From NCBI GenBank assembly GCA_009809945.1, contig WTPW01000439.1:351349-415348 (forward strand): a stretch of DNA of 64,000 bases. Direction: 5' to 3'. Shown here piece by piece: positions 47,347 through 57,399 of this stretch; position 1 is the stretch's first letter, and the number at the start of each line of letters is the position of its first letter. The notes beneath the pieces are model-generated. The model saw nothing but the letters and a program-made list of their open reading frames with translations. It did not search any database and had not been told where the DNA came from. The DNA is from Gigaspora margarita. Lineage: Eukaryota; Glomeromycota; Glomeromycetes; Diversisporales; Gigasporaceae. A program made the position numbers and the translations under genes.

Positions 47347-48808
47347 AGAACCCTGAAGAATACATATACAACTCAGATCCAGACTCAAAATTTTAATATA
47401 ACTTTATACACTTAATTTTATTAAAAGCTTTATACAAAATTATTATATAAGTTCAAATTTTACTATAAATTATACAATTTTAGATCTGAGTTTATATAAC
47501 ATATATATTCCTATTCCAAAAATAAACTACCCTTTTGTTTTAACCAAAAAAATCTAAAAACTTGTTTTATCCAAAAATAAGCTACCCCCGATCGATTATA
47601 GTTACTACATAAAAAAGTCCAGATTTTACTATGCAAATCGATTATAATCGCTTAAGTAAACTTGTTCGGAAGATCAAAATACATATGCTGTAAAATTTTC
47701 ATATAAATTGGAGAACTTTTTATTATTTGAGTTTTAGTTTTTACTTTTGTCGAAAAATTAAAAATTTTTTAAAAAATATATACGCCGAAAGTAAAAATTA
47801 CAAGTTAAATAATAAAAAGTTCTCCGATTTGTATGAAAATTTCGGAGAATGTGCATTTTTATATTATGCACATGTTTACTTAAGCGCATATAATCGATTT
47901 ACATAGTAAAATTTGGACTTTGTTATGTAGCGATTATTTGCGATCGCTAATAAGCTTTTTGCACAGATATTTTTTAAAAAAAATTCTCACGCATATAATC
48001 TTGTGCAGACAAGTTTTTTGTGGGAAAAAAAAAACAAAAAAAATAAAAAAATAAATAAAAAATAAATAAAATAAATAAAAAAAAGCGATATGCATACCAT
48101 ATGTTTCCAAAATAAGCTACCTTTTTTGGACGTTTTTTGGACACAAAAAATCTGGGGGTAGATTTTTGGTCAATTGCAAATAGTCGTTACATAGTAAAGT
48201 CCAAATTCTACTATGTAAATCGACTATTATCGCTTAAGTAAACATATTCGGAAGATAAAAATACATATATGCTGAAATTTCATCAATATTGAAGCACCTT
48301 TTATTATTAAACTTTTAATTTTTAAGTTCAACGAATATATTTTTGTAATAAAATTTTAATTTTACCGTTGAATGTAAAAATTAAAAGTCAAATAATAAAA
48401 AGTTCTCAGTTTTTGATGAAATTTTTAGGGTATGCGTATTTTGATCTTCCGAACATGTTTACTTAAGCGACTTTAATCGATTTGGATAGTAAACTTTTGA
48501 CTTTTCTATGTAGTGACTATTATCGATCATGGGGTAGCTTATTTTTGGATCAAAGGCGTTTTTATATTTTTGGATTTAAACAAAAGGGTAGCATGTATTT
48601 TATTTTTGGAAACATACAGTATAGTATCGTTATACAAAATAAAAATCTAACTTGTTATAAAAGATATCTTTGTTATACAAATAAACATCTAACTTTTCAA
48701 AAAATTACCTGTTGGTTATACAAATTTAAACATATAACATATTAAAAAATTATATAGTAAGTCTATACAAAACCAGATCTCAGTATTACATATATTCTTC
48801 GGGGTCCT
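47347..48808. mobile_element. 1.46-kb element with perfect 8-bp TSD inside the transposase relic
   Basis: AGTAAGAT at 47339-47346 and 48809-48816. Ends AGAACCCTGAAGAATACATA and, reversed, AGGACCCCGAAGAATATATG. Removing it joins DENSK to IEAI in one frame, so it landed in coding DNA. It contains two copies of the foldback MITE and no transposase. An 8-bp duplication suggests hAT, although the termini are not of the CAGNG type. Confidence 0.85.
47510..48625. repeat. Composite inverted repeat with two foldback MITE copies
   Basis: CCAAAAATAAACTACCCTTT near 47517 and its inverse near 48595 (AAAGGGTAG, ATTTTTGG) bracket two palindromic copies at about 47590-47955 and 48165-48550. Each copy runs from a TTACATAGTAAAGTCC-like end through TCGGAAGATCAAAATACATA to a centre of CTTTTAATTTTTAC. 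Relatives are at 13612 and 2545. Confidence 0.75.
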
Positions 48809-48816
48809 AGTAAGAT

Positions 48817-49662
48817 TGAAGCAATTTGTATATTATAGGGTTTCAAAAATCTGGTTCTGTTTTATTTAACCAAGTTAAAGCTACCTGTTATTACTAATCA
48901 TAATACTATTAATCTTAGCCACATAATAGCAACATCTATTGCAACTAGCTTAGGTTGTGAAAAGTTAATTTTTTTTATTTTGCATTATCTAACTGGCCAA
49001 TTTTTCAATTTCAATATTTTTTTAATCCCAACTATGCCAATTATTCAATTTTGCCATTCATCGCTTTTTATCTAGTGTTACCTAATGGAAATTTATCTAA
49101 TAGAAAAAAATACAACAGAATTTAATTTTCTGATTTCTTGTTATGCAAACAAAAATTAACTTTGTATAGTTCCAGATGTGAATATTATTTTATTTTATTA
49201 ATTTATAGTATTAAAAAAATTTTGACCAGTAGGCCAATTTCTGATTCTATATAATGCAAAATGTAAAATTAACTTTGCATGGCCTTATTTGGTAACTAAC
49301 TTGCTAAAATTTGAGTTTTTATTAAAAACTTGACTTTTTTCTAATTTGAAGCCCTTTATTATTATTGAAAAAAAAATTGCTTTAACCAGATTAAAGCCAT
49401 CCAACCTATTTAGTAATGTGCTATATATAGTACTGTATGTACGTACATACGTATGTACTGTATGCACTATATGCTAAAATTTTTGTTCTGGCCAATCAGA
49501 TGCCAGAAAAAAACTATACTTACAGTACCTACGTACGTACATACTGTATGCTAGAATTTTTTAAGTATTATATAAATGCATATTACTAAATCTATTACTA
49601 ACACTATTAATATTTAGTCATGTGACTGCCACTACAGCTTATTGGATGACTTTACTCTAGCT
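48817..49662. other. Non-coding stretch between transposase pieces
   Basis: The coding frame ends at a TAG near 48837 and is not seen again until 50257. The stretch is A/T-rich and has two ACGTACATACGTATG-type arrays (49430-49475, 49525-49550) followed by GCTAAAATTTTT. It could be another insertion whose ends I cannot place. Confidence 0.4.
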
Positions 49663-49679
49663 AATTTCTAATAACTATT

Positions 49680-50205
49680 TTTTTTCTTTTTTGAACTTAA
49701 GCGACTATTAGCGCTAGCTTTATTAACTTCTTTTATAGTGCCGCCCAAAGGCCACAATACAAATTACATTAAAGACTTTGGCTAGACTATTACCCGGCTG
49801 TCTATTACTATAGATGCCCAAGCATGGCCGCAGCACTGAACCTTATTCTCCCAACAAACTTCGCCATGGATCGACATGCCGGCTGATTATTGGTACAAAC
49901 AGTCACAGTCTGAATACAGGTGCCACAAGTTCTTGAAGTATCTTTTCAGACTTCAGCCTCTCAATACGTCTTGTGACTTCGGTTATTCCAAATCAGGCTC
50001 TAACACGTTTTATTTCACCACCACAGATTTGATAATGGCAACTGCCCAATTAAGTCCATCCATAGACATCCTGGGTCCCTTTTTCCCACAGTGTTTCAGT
50101 TCTCTAACTGGCTGGTTTTTTCCATTACGCCTCTAGGGGAAATTGAACTGGCAACCTTCGATTTGCATCCTGGGAGCATAACGCTATACTATCGACCCGC
50201 AGGAC
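49680..50205 (-). mobile_element. tRNA-headed SINE, perfect 17-bp TSD
   Basis: AATTTCTAATAACTATT occurs at 49663-49679 and 50206-50222 with no mismatch. On the minus strand the element starts TCCTGCGGGTCGATAGTATA (A-box region), has AGGTTGCCAGTTCAATTTC as a B-box-like segment about 40 bp on, and ends in an A-rich tail (complement of TTTTTTTCTTTTTTG at 49680). The body is GC-richer than all neighbours and has no retrotransposon protein. A long, exact duplication fits recent LINE-machinery insertion. Confidence 0.88.
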
Positions 50206-51282
50206 AATTTCTAATAACTATTATTAAACTCTAAATTTTTTTCTCAATAAGATTTCTTCAAGATGCAATTAAGCTTTTATCACCATTTGAAAAATAACAC
50301 AATGAATCTGCGGAGCTACATATTGTACTTTAAGTCTTGTTCATCCCTATGTAGAATTATTAAAAAAGCATTTGCTCCTAAGTGTAAAAATGAGGAAAGT
50401 TATGATACATATCTCAATTTAATATATGGACAACAATGTGAAGATGGTGATGAAGAAGAATCAGATAGCTCAACTAGTGATGATAATAAAATTCCATCTG
50501 GTGGCTTACAACGGCATTGGCAATATGCACATTGTCAATTTCAGCAAAAAATACAGATGACCAAAGGAAATGGAAGAGGAAAAAGTAAAAAGAAAAGTGT
50601 TAGCCAGTGCAAAGATGCTAAAAAAGAAATAAATGTAGATGACTTTAATCGAATCAAATCCTTACCAGCTGCTAATACCGTTGGTCTTCTTCAAAAAGTT
50701 CAGGCAGCTATTTTCTTATCACTAGATGAATTATGGCTAGCACCATCAGATTTAGTTCAAATCGCAACAATATTAGACCCCCAATTTAAAGATTTTAACT
50801 GGGATGATACATTTAAAGAAAAGGAAAAATTACTTGAACTATTACAAGAGCTATATGATTCCATGAAAGAGGATTCCCAACCCAGAGATATAAGTGCGCA
50901 ACAACAAACAACTTTTTATGATGATTCAAATGGTGATGATGATTTTTTTAAAGCTTTAGAAAACAAAGTGAGTGGTAGTTCATCTGTAGCTAAAGAGAAG
51001 GATGAAGTTTTACATTATATGAGGCTTTGGCAGATTGATATTAATCAGGATCCTTTAAAGTGGTGGGATATGAATAAAAGTGAGCTTCCAGTTTTATCAC
51101 ATCTTGCACAGAAGTATTTGTCAATTCCTGCTACTTCTGTACTAAGTAAGAGGTTGTTTTCAACTGCTGGTAATTACATATCAGCAAAATGTACTCAGCT
51201 ATCTCCAGACTTGGTTAACCAGGTATTATTTTTAAACAAAAATAGTAAGCATTTTGACATATTCAGACCTAAAGAACTATAA

Positions 51283-51837
51283 AAATTAGAATATAAGTCG
51301 TTGCATGATATTATCACGCTAAACCAAGAATGATGAATGTAAACTTATTTTAGAAAATAAAATAGCTATATATAGTTTTGAATTCAAATAAATAAATATT
51401 GGATATATTTAACTATATACAAATATAACTATAACTATATTGATATAAAACACTATAAGTAAACAAACAAGAAATTTTAATATAGAGCATAAAATACCTC
51501 TTTAAAAACATAACATACAATACATTACATATAATACTCTAATATTAACCCTTATAATACATAATTCTGAAATGATATTATAGATAGGGTATTTCATATG
51601 CATACCATACGGATCTGGTCATAATAATCTGCATTGACAGATAGTAATTACAGAATTATATAGACTAATATAAAGACGATACTAAATAAGATGTTAATAG
51701 CTCATATTAATAGACCAATTAGATCAATAAATAATCGCTAAACTTAGAGACTAAGTGTCATGTGAGTGGCATAATGAGAAGTAAAAGCATCGATCAAATG
51801 CGCTAAAGTAACTATACATAACAGTGACTATAATAAA
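51283..51837. other. Gene-free stretch after the transposase
   Basis: A/T-rich. A possible polyadenylation region (AAATAAATA near 51388) follows the stop of the relic. Nothing else seen. Confidence 0.4.
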
Positions 51838-52770
51838 GTCAAATTCTTAACAATTATAATTCTGCAATTGCTAAATTATAATCATTAAGATACTTAACGA
51901 TTAATTCAGCAATTGCTAAATTATTATTGTTAAGATTCTTAACGATTGATTCAGCAATTGCTGAATTATAATCATTAAGATTCTGTAATTGCTAAATTAA
52001 TTGTTAAGAATCTTAATGATCATAATTTAGCAATTGCTAAATTATGATCATTAAGANNNNNNNNNNNNNNNNNNNNNNNNNNNNNNNNNNNNNNNNNNNN
52101 NNNNNNNNNNNNNNNNNNNNNNNNNNNNNNNNNNNNNNNNNNNNNNNNNNNNNNNNNNNNNNNNNNNNNNNNNNNNNNNNNNNNNNNNNNNNNNNNNNNN
52201 NNNNNNNNNNNNNNNNNNNNNNNNNNNNNNNNNNNNNNNNNNNNNNNNNNNNNNNNNNNNNNNNNNNNNNNNNNNNNNNNNNNNNNNNNNNNNNNNNNNN
52301 NNNNNNNNNNNNNNNNNNNNNNNNNNNNNNNNNNNNNNNNNNNNNNNNNNNNNNNNNNNNNNNNNNNNNNNNNNNNNNNNNNNNNNNNNNNNNNNNNNNN
52401 NNNNNNNNNNNNNNNNNNNNNNNNNNNNNNNNNNNNNNNNNNNNNNNNNNNNNNNNNNNNNNNNNNNNNNNNNNNNNNNNNNNNNNNNNNNNNNNNNNNN
52501 NGATCATAATTCAGCAATTGCTAAATTATGATCATTAAGAATTTTAACGATTGATCAGCAATAGCTAAATTAATCGTTAAGAATCTTAACGATCATAATT
52601 CAACAATTGCTGAATTAATCATTAAGATTCTTAATGATTATAATTCTGCAATTGCTGATTATCATTAAGAATCTTAACAATCATAATTTATCAATTGCTG
52701 AATTATGACTGTTAAGATTCTTAACGATCATAATTGCAGAATTATAATTATTAAGGATATTAATAATTAT
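51838..52770. repeat. Palindromic satellite, copy B, with gap
   Basis: Same alternating CAGCAATTGCTG and TTAAGAATCTTAA palindromes as 41625-42090, in direct orientation. 445 N (52057-52501) lie inside it, probably because the repeat could not be assembled. Confidence 0.88.
52057..52501. other. Assembly gap
   Basis: Consecutive N inside a palindromic satellite; frames crossing it are artefacts. Confidence 1.
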
Positions 52771-52842
52771 ACACATAGTGCACAGAATTATATGATCTCT
52801 AAGAATATTAACAAGTGTACACGTAAGTGCACAGAGTTAATA

Positions 52843-53082
52843 TAGGCTTGGTGCTGCAAAAAGGGGTAAATTGACAAAACAAAAGATTTTCAGAAAATCA
52901 ATTTTCACGTTTTAAATATATAATAAATTATAAGAAATTAAAACTTTAAAGAGTTATACTACTAAATTTTATTAATTGTGTTTTAAGTAAAAAATGTTCC
53001 AGAACTTATTTTAAATTGATTTGTATTAAAAAAATTTTTTTGAAAATTTGTCAATTTACCCTTTTTTGCAGCACCAAGCCCA
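52843..53082. mobile_element. TA-flanked MITE inserted in satellite copy B
   Basis: Ends TAGGCTTGGTGCTGCAAAAA and, reversed, TGGGCTTGGTGCTGCAAAAA, inverted over about 35 bp to AATTGACAAA, with TA on each side. Copy A of the block (42150) lacks it and serves as a near-empty site. 240 bp, no protein. Confidence 0.9.
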
Positions 53083-53350
53083 TATGATCTCTAAAAATAT
53101 AATGGCATTCAAGTGTCTGAAAATTATGTGATCGTTAATAATATTAACAATTGAGATACGTCAGTACACGAATATAATAGTGTGCACGTTGGTGCACAGA
53201 TTTCAACTTTTTGTATAGTAATGGATCTTATATTTTTTGGGATAATTGATTTTTATGCTGTTTCTATGTAGTGATTATAAAACCCATATTTATAAATATA
53301 TAATTCCGTATTGGTTCATACATTTCTGTATACCAATTTCTTATAGGAAC
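53083..53350. repeat. Downstream part of satellite block, copy B
   Basis: Continues the match to 42150-42420, ending at ACCAATTTCTTATAGG in both copies; beyond it the two diverge. Confidence 0.75.
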
Positions 53351-53754
53351 TTTGACTAACTTTCTAAATTTTGTTTTTGTAACTATGGATTTTTGCTAAC
53401 AATATAACATGGGACTATAATTTTTCTACGAGCGAATTAGTGTTAATAGATAAAATGATGAATAAATATATTATATATAAGATTGGATAGCTAATTGGAA
53501 ATAAAAATAAAATGAAAAAAATAACATACTGAGATAGGTTAAATGCATAAACTCAAAATGTATAGAAATCATTTGAGCACTACTATAAGAAAATGAAACT
53601 TCAGACTTTCAAGCTTATTATTATAAATTATCAAATTCAGCTAGTGAAAATCTGACTAGATATATATCATATATGATTACATGTCATAGATGTTACTATT
53701 GTTCTATCAGATCTTTAACAGCCAAATCTAGTAAAAATAAACAAAAAGTGAAGG

Positions 53755-54030
53755 CTTGAAGCATAATTTACTCCTCACGTTTATGATAGTTCATCAATCA
53801 GAAATAACAATTTTATTGGTTTTTATTTAATATATAACTTACTATACCATACTTAAATAAAAAATATAAAATTTTTTAGATTCAAGATAACTTCTTTGCC
53901 AAAACAGAAAGCTTTTTTCTTGTGTAATATTTTGCAATAAGATTTTAGGCCAAAATTCGAACCCACAACCATCACATTACATACACAGTAGCAGTATCGC
54001 TAACACAGCACATTAAATCATAGATTTTTA
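53755..54030 (-). mobile_element. Possible tRNA-derived SINE
   Basis: On the minus strand GTGCTGTGTTAGCGATACTG and, 40 bp on, GTTGTGGGTTCGAATTTTGG resemble A and B boxes of a tRNA gene. The body downstream is A/T-rich, and no target duplication was found. A decayed tRNA-related sequence is the alternative. Confidence 0.35.
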
Positions 54031-54104
54031 ATGCCCAATCAAATGCAAGATTTTGTGAGCTCTCTGCACATGGCTACATTTCTGGTATTCGATTTGGACG
54101 ATTT

Positions 54105-54645
54105 TAATACTCACCGGAGGTGAAATTCACCGGGGGCCTATATTTCAAAAACGTATGAAGTAAGATCAAGTATTCTTAGAGATGTGCCATATGCATTATG
54201 CAAGCGAGGTTGCATGCTACAATATGATGCAAGTGCACATAGAAGTTATTATATAATTTTGATCTATATCATTTCACCAGAAATCACTTTGTAGTCACTT
54301 ATATTACTGGCTAGATTATTTATAGATACATCCACTATATATTAATGTTTCAATCTGATCGTTATTCAAAAATCTGTTTGCTGTGGGCATTGGTTTTGAA
54401 AGGTCACTGTATACTATACAGAATTGCATAATGTATCTTGCAACATGCTGTTGCATTATGTGATGTAGGGCCAAAAAAACTTGTATTTGCACATCTCTAT
54501 GTACACTTGAAAACCTTACGAGACTTGAAATCGGGACCTTATATTAAATCTTTATTATATTATATAAAACTCCGTCTTTATCTTAAAACTGACCCTAACT
54601 CTAAAAATTCTTAGGCTGGTGAATTTCATCTCTGGTTAAATCTAA
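54105..54645. mobile_element. Inverted-repeat element with a second one inside
   Basis: Outer ends: CCGGAGGTGAAATTCACCGG near 54113 against CCAGAGATGAAATTCACCAG reversed near 54620. Inner ends: TTAGAGATGTGCCATATGCA (54177) against TAGAGATGTGCAAATACAAG reversed (54506), with GTTGCATG / CATGTTGC words further in. Target duplications not found for either. Confidence 0.6.
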
Positions 54646-54649
54646 ATTA

Positions 54650-54835
54650 TTTCATTCAATTTTTCAATTTTAATAAATTCAAAATTTTAGTTTTATTAAA
54701 TTCAATTTTCTGGTTTTATTAAATTTGATTATTTGGGTTTATTCAGTTTTATTAAATTCAGTTAATCCGGTTTTATTAAATCCGAATATAAAATATTCGA
54801 ATCGGGTTGAACCGGTTTTAAATTCGGGTGCAACA
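54650..54835. promoter_or_regulatory. Right subterminal repeats of the 15.7-kb unit
   Basis: TTTTATTAAATTCA, AATCCGGTTTTATTAAAT and GAACCGGTTTTAAATTCGG repeat up to the right terminus, mirroring 39155-39345. Confidence 0.6.
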
Positions 54836-55142
54836 AACCTGTTCCAACCTCTACTCCAAGTTACTCTTATCATAAATCATATATATTTTAATAAATCTAT
54901 AAAATCTTAAGTTTTAAATATTTTTTAAAATATAACTAATAAAAACTATTGTTTTTTATTAGTACTATTCAAATTATCAGTTAAAGCTATTATTTTTTTC
55001 AAATTTTTGTTATATAAAAAAAAATTTTTTTAAAATTTTTTTATCCAATCAAAATTAGTATATAACGACTTCTGATTAGCTAAAAAGCATTTATATATAC
55101 CCAAAATTTGATGCATTTGATGTGAAGCATTTGGAGCACCAT

Positions 55143-55319
55143 ATAAGCTATTATAAAACTTTTTTACTGGTTATTCTGGGGATACATGGTGTATAGTTAA
55201 AGTTAAGTTAATTTGTATTGGAAATAATGCAATTTTATAATAAGGTATTGTATAAAATTCTGTTACAGAGCTTGCTATTCCAGTGATATAGTATGTGGTT
55301 AAGGTTGTGTTAGTTTGTA
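55143..55319 (+). repeat. Dispersed satellite, block resumes after the nested insertions
   Basis: ATAAAATTCTGTTACAGAGC, TATTCCAGTGATATAGTAT, GTGGTTAAGGTTGTGTTAG. It ends at the TA used by the next insertion (55320). Confidence 0.7.
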
Positions 55320-56772
55320 CAGTCAGACCTCTCTATAGTTACACCCTATATAGTTACACTTCTATTTAAGCACCCAATTTTGTGTGACAGACTTAAAATA
55401 TAGTAAAAAACCTCATTATAGTCACAAATTGCTTATAATCACTATCACCATAAAAATTTGATTTTTTAACAATATTATTAATAAAAACCCTCATTATAGT
55501 CACCAATTTTTAACTAAATATGGATTATTATATCTGATTGGCCAATTTTCATATTCACATATATTTAAAATTATTTATTAAAAATTCTTAAAGGTTTGAC
55601 TACAAATAATTTTTGATCCAATGGCCAGATTTGGATAAAACAACTACCAAAATTTTTGTCTCAATAAGATGATTCCAATAAGCCCAAAATAGTTAAAATC
55701 GAATCACATGCTCCTGAGATCGTTAAGGATTTGTATCACTTTGCATGTTTAAGAATTGATTAAATTTAAGGATAGGGTGTACAAATTTCCAAAATCGATT
55801 GTAGATCAACTTTGTGTAACCAATTTTTGATTTACATATAAACATCATATAATTTGACCAATCAGAATCAAGCAGTCCTTTGTATAACCTACAAAAATCA
55901 TATAACGTTCTACAAAAATTAAATTATGAAAAAAAAATGTGTTTGTCACTGGCAGTAACAGTCACCGGAGCATGATAAACCAATTAGATCATGTAATGTT
56001 ATGATTAAAACAAAACAAAGCATCAAAACTTACTATTGTTAGGGTCAGGGTTAGAGCTATAGTTAGGGTTCAGATAAAGCTTCAGATGTAGTAAAATTTT
56101 GCTAGGAATTTTTTTTCACATAAAAAATGTAGGTTCATAGACAAATTTTTAAGTTAGAAGTGATTTTTCAAAAAAATTAAAGTTTTTGCATTTTTTACAT
56201 TACACATGATCCTTTGATCTAATTGGTCAATCACACTCTGGTGATTGTCACCACTAGTAACAAATAGATTTACTCTTAAATTATATGTGAAGTTGATTTT
56301 TTTAAAGCAATAGGTATTGCGCAACTTCATTATTATAAACAAACTATTTAAAACTACATATTATATAAATTTTATACAAATTGGTCAAGATATTAAAAAG
56401 ATTTATTAGAAGTTTTTTTATTTACTATATAAAATCTAATATACCACATAGATTATATAAAAAATGATCTATGTTCACTCTACCTTAAATATCTGAGTAA
56501 AAAATCCTTAATAATCTTAGCATTTTGTAATTAAATTTGGATGATTTTGGACTCTTTAGAATTGTTTCATTGAGTCAAACTCTCTGGTAGTTGTTTTATC
56601 CAAGTTGGGCTACTAGATTAAAATTTTTAAAAGTATTTCAAATACGCACAAATATATTACTTATTGGACTTTGGTCATATGACCATAATAAGGAATTTTA
56701 TTTATAGTCACACTCTAAACAATCACCAAAATAGGGTGCGGCAGACTTGGTGATTGTAGAGAAGGACAACTG
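55320..56772. mobile_element. 1.45-kb TA-flanked element, CAGTCAGACCTCT family
   Basis: Left CAGTCAGACCTCTCTATAG, right reversed CAGTTGTCCTTCTCTACAA, with repeated TATAGTCAC words inside each end. TA on both sides. Joining the flanks gives GTTAGTTTGTATTAGAATTA, exactly the satellite unit, so the insertion site is proved by its empty form elsewhere in the array. It holds Mutator-type MITE copy 2. No transposase was recognised; pogo- or Tc1-like by ends. Confidence 0.82.
55928..56275. mobile_element. Mutator-type MITE, copy 2
   Basis: Perfect 9-bp duplication TTAAATTAT at 55919-55927 and 56276-56284. It matches copy 1 (23696-24041) through its whole length at a visible 85-90 per cent, including GTTAGGGTCAGGGTTAGAGC and the ends with GTGTTTGTCAC. 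Confidence 0.93.
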
Positions 56773-57065
56773 TATTAGAATTATCATATTTCTTTCTTGA
56801 GTTAATGTAAAAAATTCTATTGAATTTGTTATTACAATGGCACAATATGTAATTAAAGTTGAGTTAGTTGGCATTAAAATTATTATAATTTTTATTTTAA
56901 TTAACTATAAAAATTTTGTTGCAGAACTTATTTGCTTTTTGGTAATGCAATCTAGTTGAGTTTGTTTTATTCATATTATCTTGATTTCTATTAAGAGTTA
57001 CTGCAAATATTTTTACTTGTTATTCTAGCAACTTATAGTATGTAGTTAAGCTTGAATCAAGCATT
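56773..57065 (+). repeat. Dispersed satellite, further block
   Basis: Units with TTAGAATTATCATATTTCTT, TGTAAAAAATTCTATTG, and AGTTGAGTTAG words continue the array beyond the TA element. Confidence 0.6.
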
Positions 57066-57368
57066 TCACTCAATGGATCAGAAGTAAATTAGTAATTAGT
57101 TTAAAATCAAATAAATGAATCAAGTGAGTGAGTTATCTTTGCAATAAACAAGTTAGCGAGATACAATCCACCTTTTCTTATTATAAATTTGTTATTGATA
57201 AAGATTACTCAAGCATTACTTTATATTCAAACATAATAATAAACAATTATTCTGATTAATTTTCTATCTGATCCAAAAAAGTACCCATTTTATTGTTAAT
57301 ACTCAAAATTTTTAAAACAAATAATCAATGCCTTGATATAAATATAACAAATACAATGCATTATTTAA

Positions 57369-57399
<31 letters not shown>

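Larger units (their letters stand above)
45972..51282 (+). pseudogene. Ac-like hAT transposase relic with BED finger, interrupted
   Basis: Pieces in order: acidic/Ser-rich start (45972), BED finger with C-x2-C (YCKVCEAEL) and LINHLRDKHG after a one-base frameshift near 46167 and a TAA near 46243; a 73-bp intron 46349-46421; a second frameshift near 46525; then ISFRELLF-type sequence, HLTTDLWTAKLGHGYLG with the catalytic-type D, TGA at 46760 where Trp is usual, VITTDSGANMVKSIQLL, CVAHTLQLSVLQGLK, DVKTRWNSVYYAWKR, and TGA at 47279. The gene is split by a 1.46-kb element (47347-48808) and a SINE (49680-50205). It resumes near 50257 with LLSPFEKIT, another TGA and a frameshift near 50362, and then stays open to 51282, including the dimerisation block DPLKWWDMNKSELPVLSHLA ... 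LFSTAGNYIS. Domain order matches full-length Ac/ZBED-type transposases. Confidence 0.88.
39134..54853. mobile_element. 15.7-kb TIR-bounded hAT unit with perfect 8-bp TSD
   Basis: The left end TAGAGGTTGGAACCAATTTC and right end, reversed, TAGAGGTTGGAACAGGTTTG share 13 terminal bases. CTCCAAGT flanks both sides (39126-39133, 54854-54861). Both subterminal regions repeat AATCCGGTTTTA / ATCCGAATTTAATAAA words (39155-39345; 54650-54835), as expected of one element. An independent 180-bp MITE at 62967 has the same termini with its own 8-bp duplication, confirming the family. Contents: a solo LTR, palindromic satellites, an Ac-like hAT transposase relic and several nested MITEs and a SINE. Whether the relic was this element's own transposase cannot be told from the sequence alone. 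Typical hAT elements are a few kb, so much of the size is nested insertion. Confidence 0.82.
39121..55141. mobile_element. TA-flanked MITE split by the 15.7-kb hAT unit
   Basis: TGGTGCTCCAA follows TA (39119-39120) and its inverse TTGGAGCACCA precedes TA (55142-55143). Taking out 39134-54853 plus one CTCCAAGT joins the short left piece to 54862-55141 to give a MITE of about 290 bp. The flanks beyond TA join within the satellite array. This gives the order: array, then this MITE, then the hAT unit. Confidence 0.75.

Noticed and set aside
50263..50366. First 35 codons of the open frame at 50263 as the true start of the second transposase half
   Set aside because: The family-like sequence (LLSPFEKIT, YCTLSLVHPY) lies in another frame here; a frameshift near 50362 joins the frames, so that ATG is not a real start.
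54854..55141. TTGGAGCACCA near 55131 as the right end of the 15.7-kb unit
   Set aside because: It pairs with TGGTGCTCCAA at 39121, outside the TAGAGG terminus, and with TA flanks; it belongs to the older MITE into which the unit inserted.
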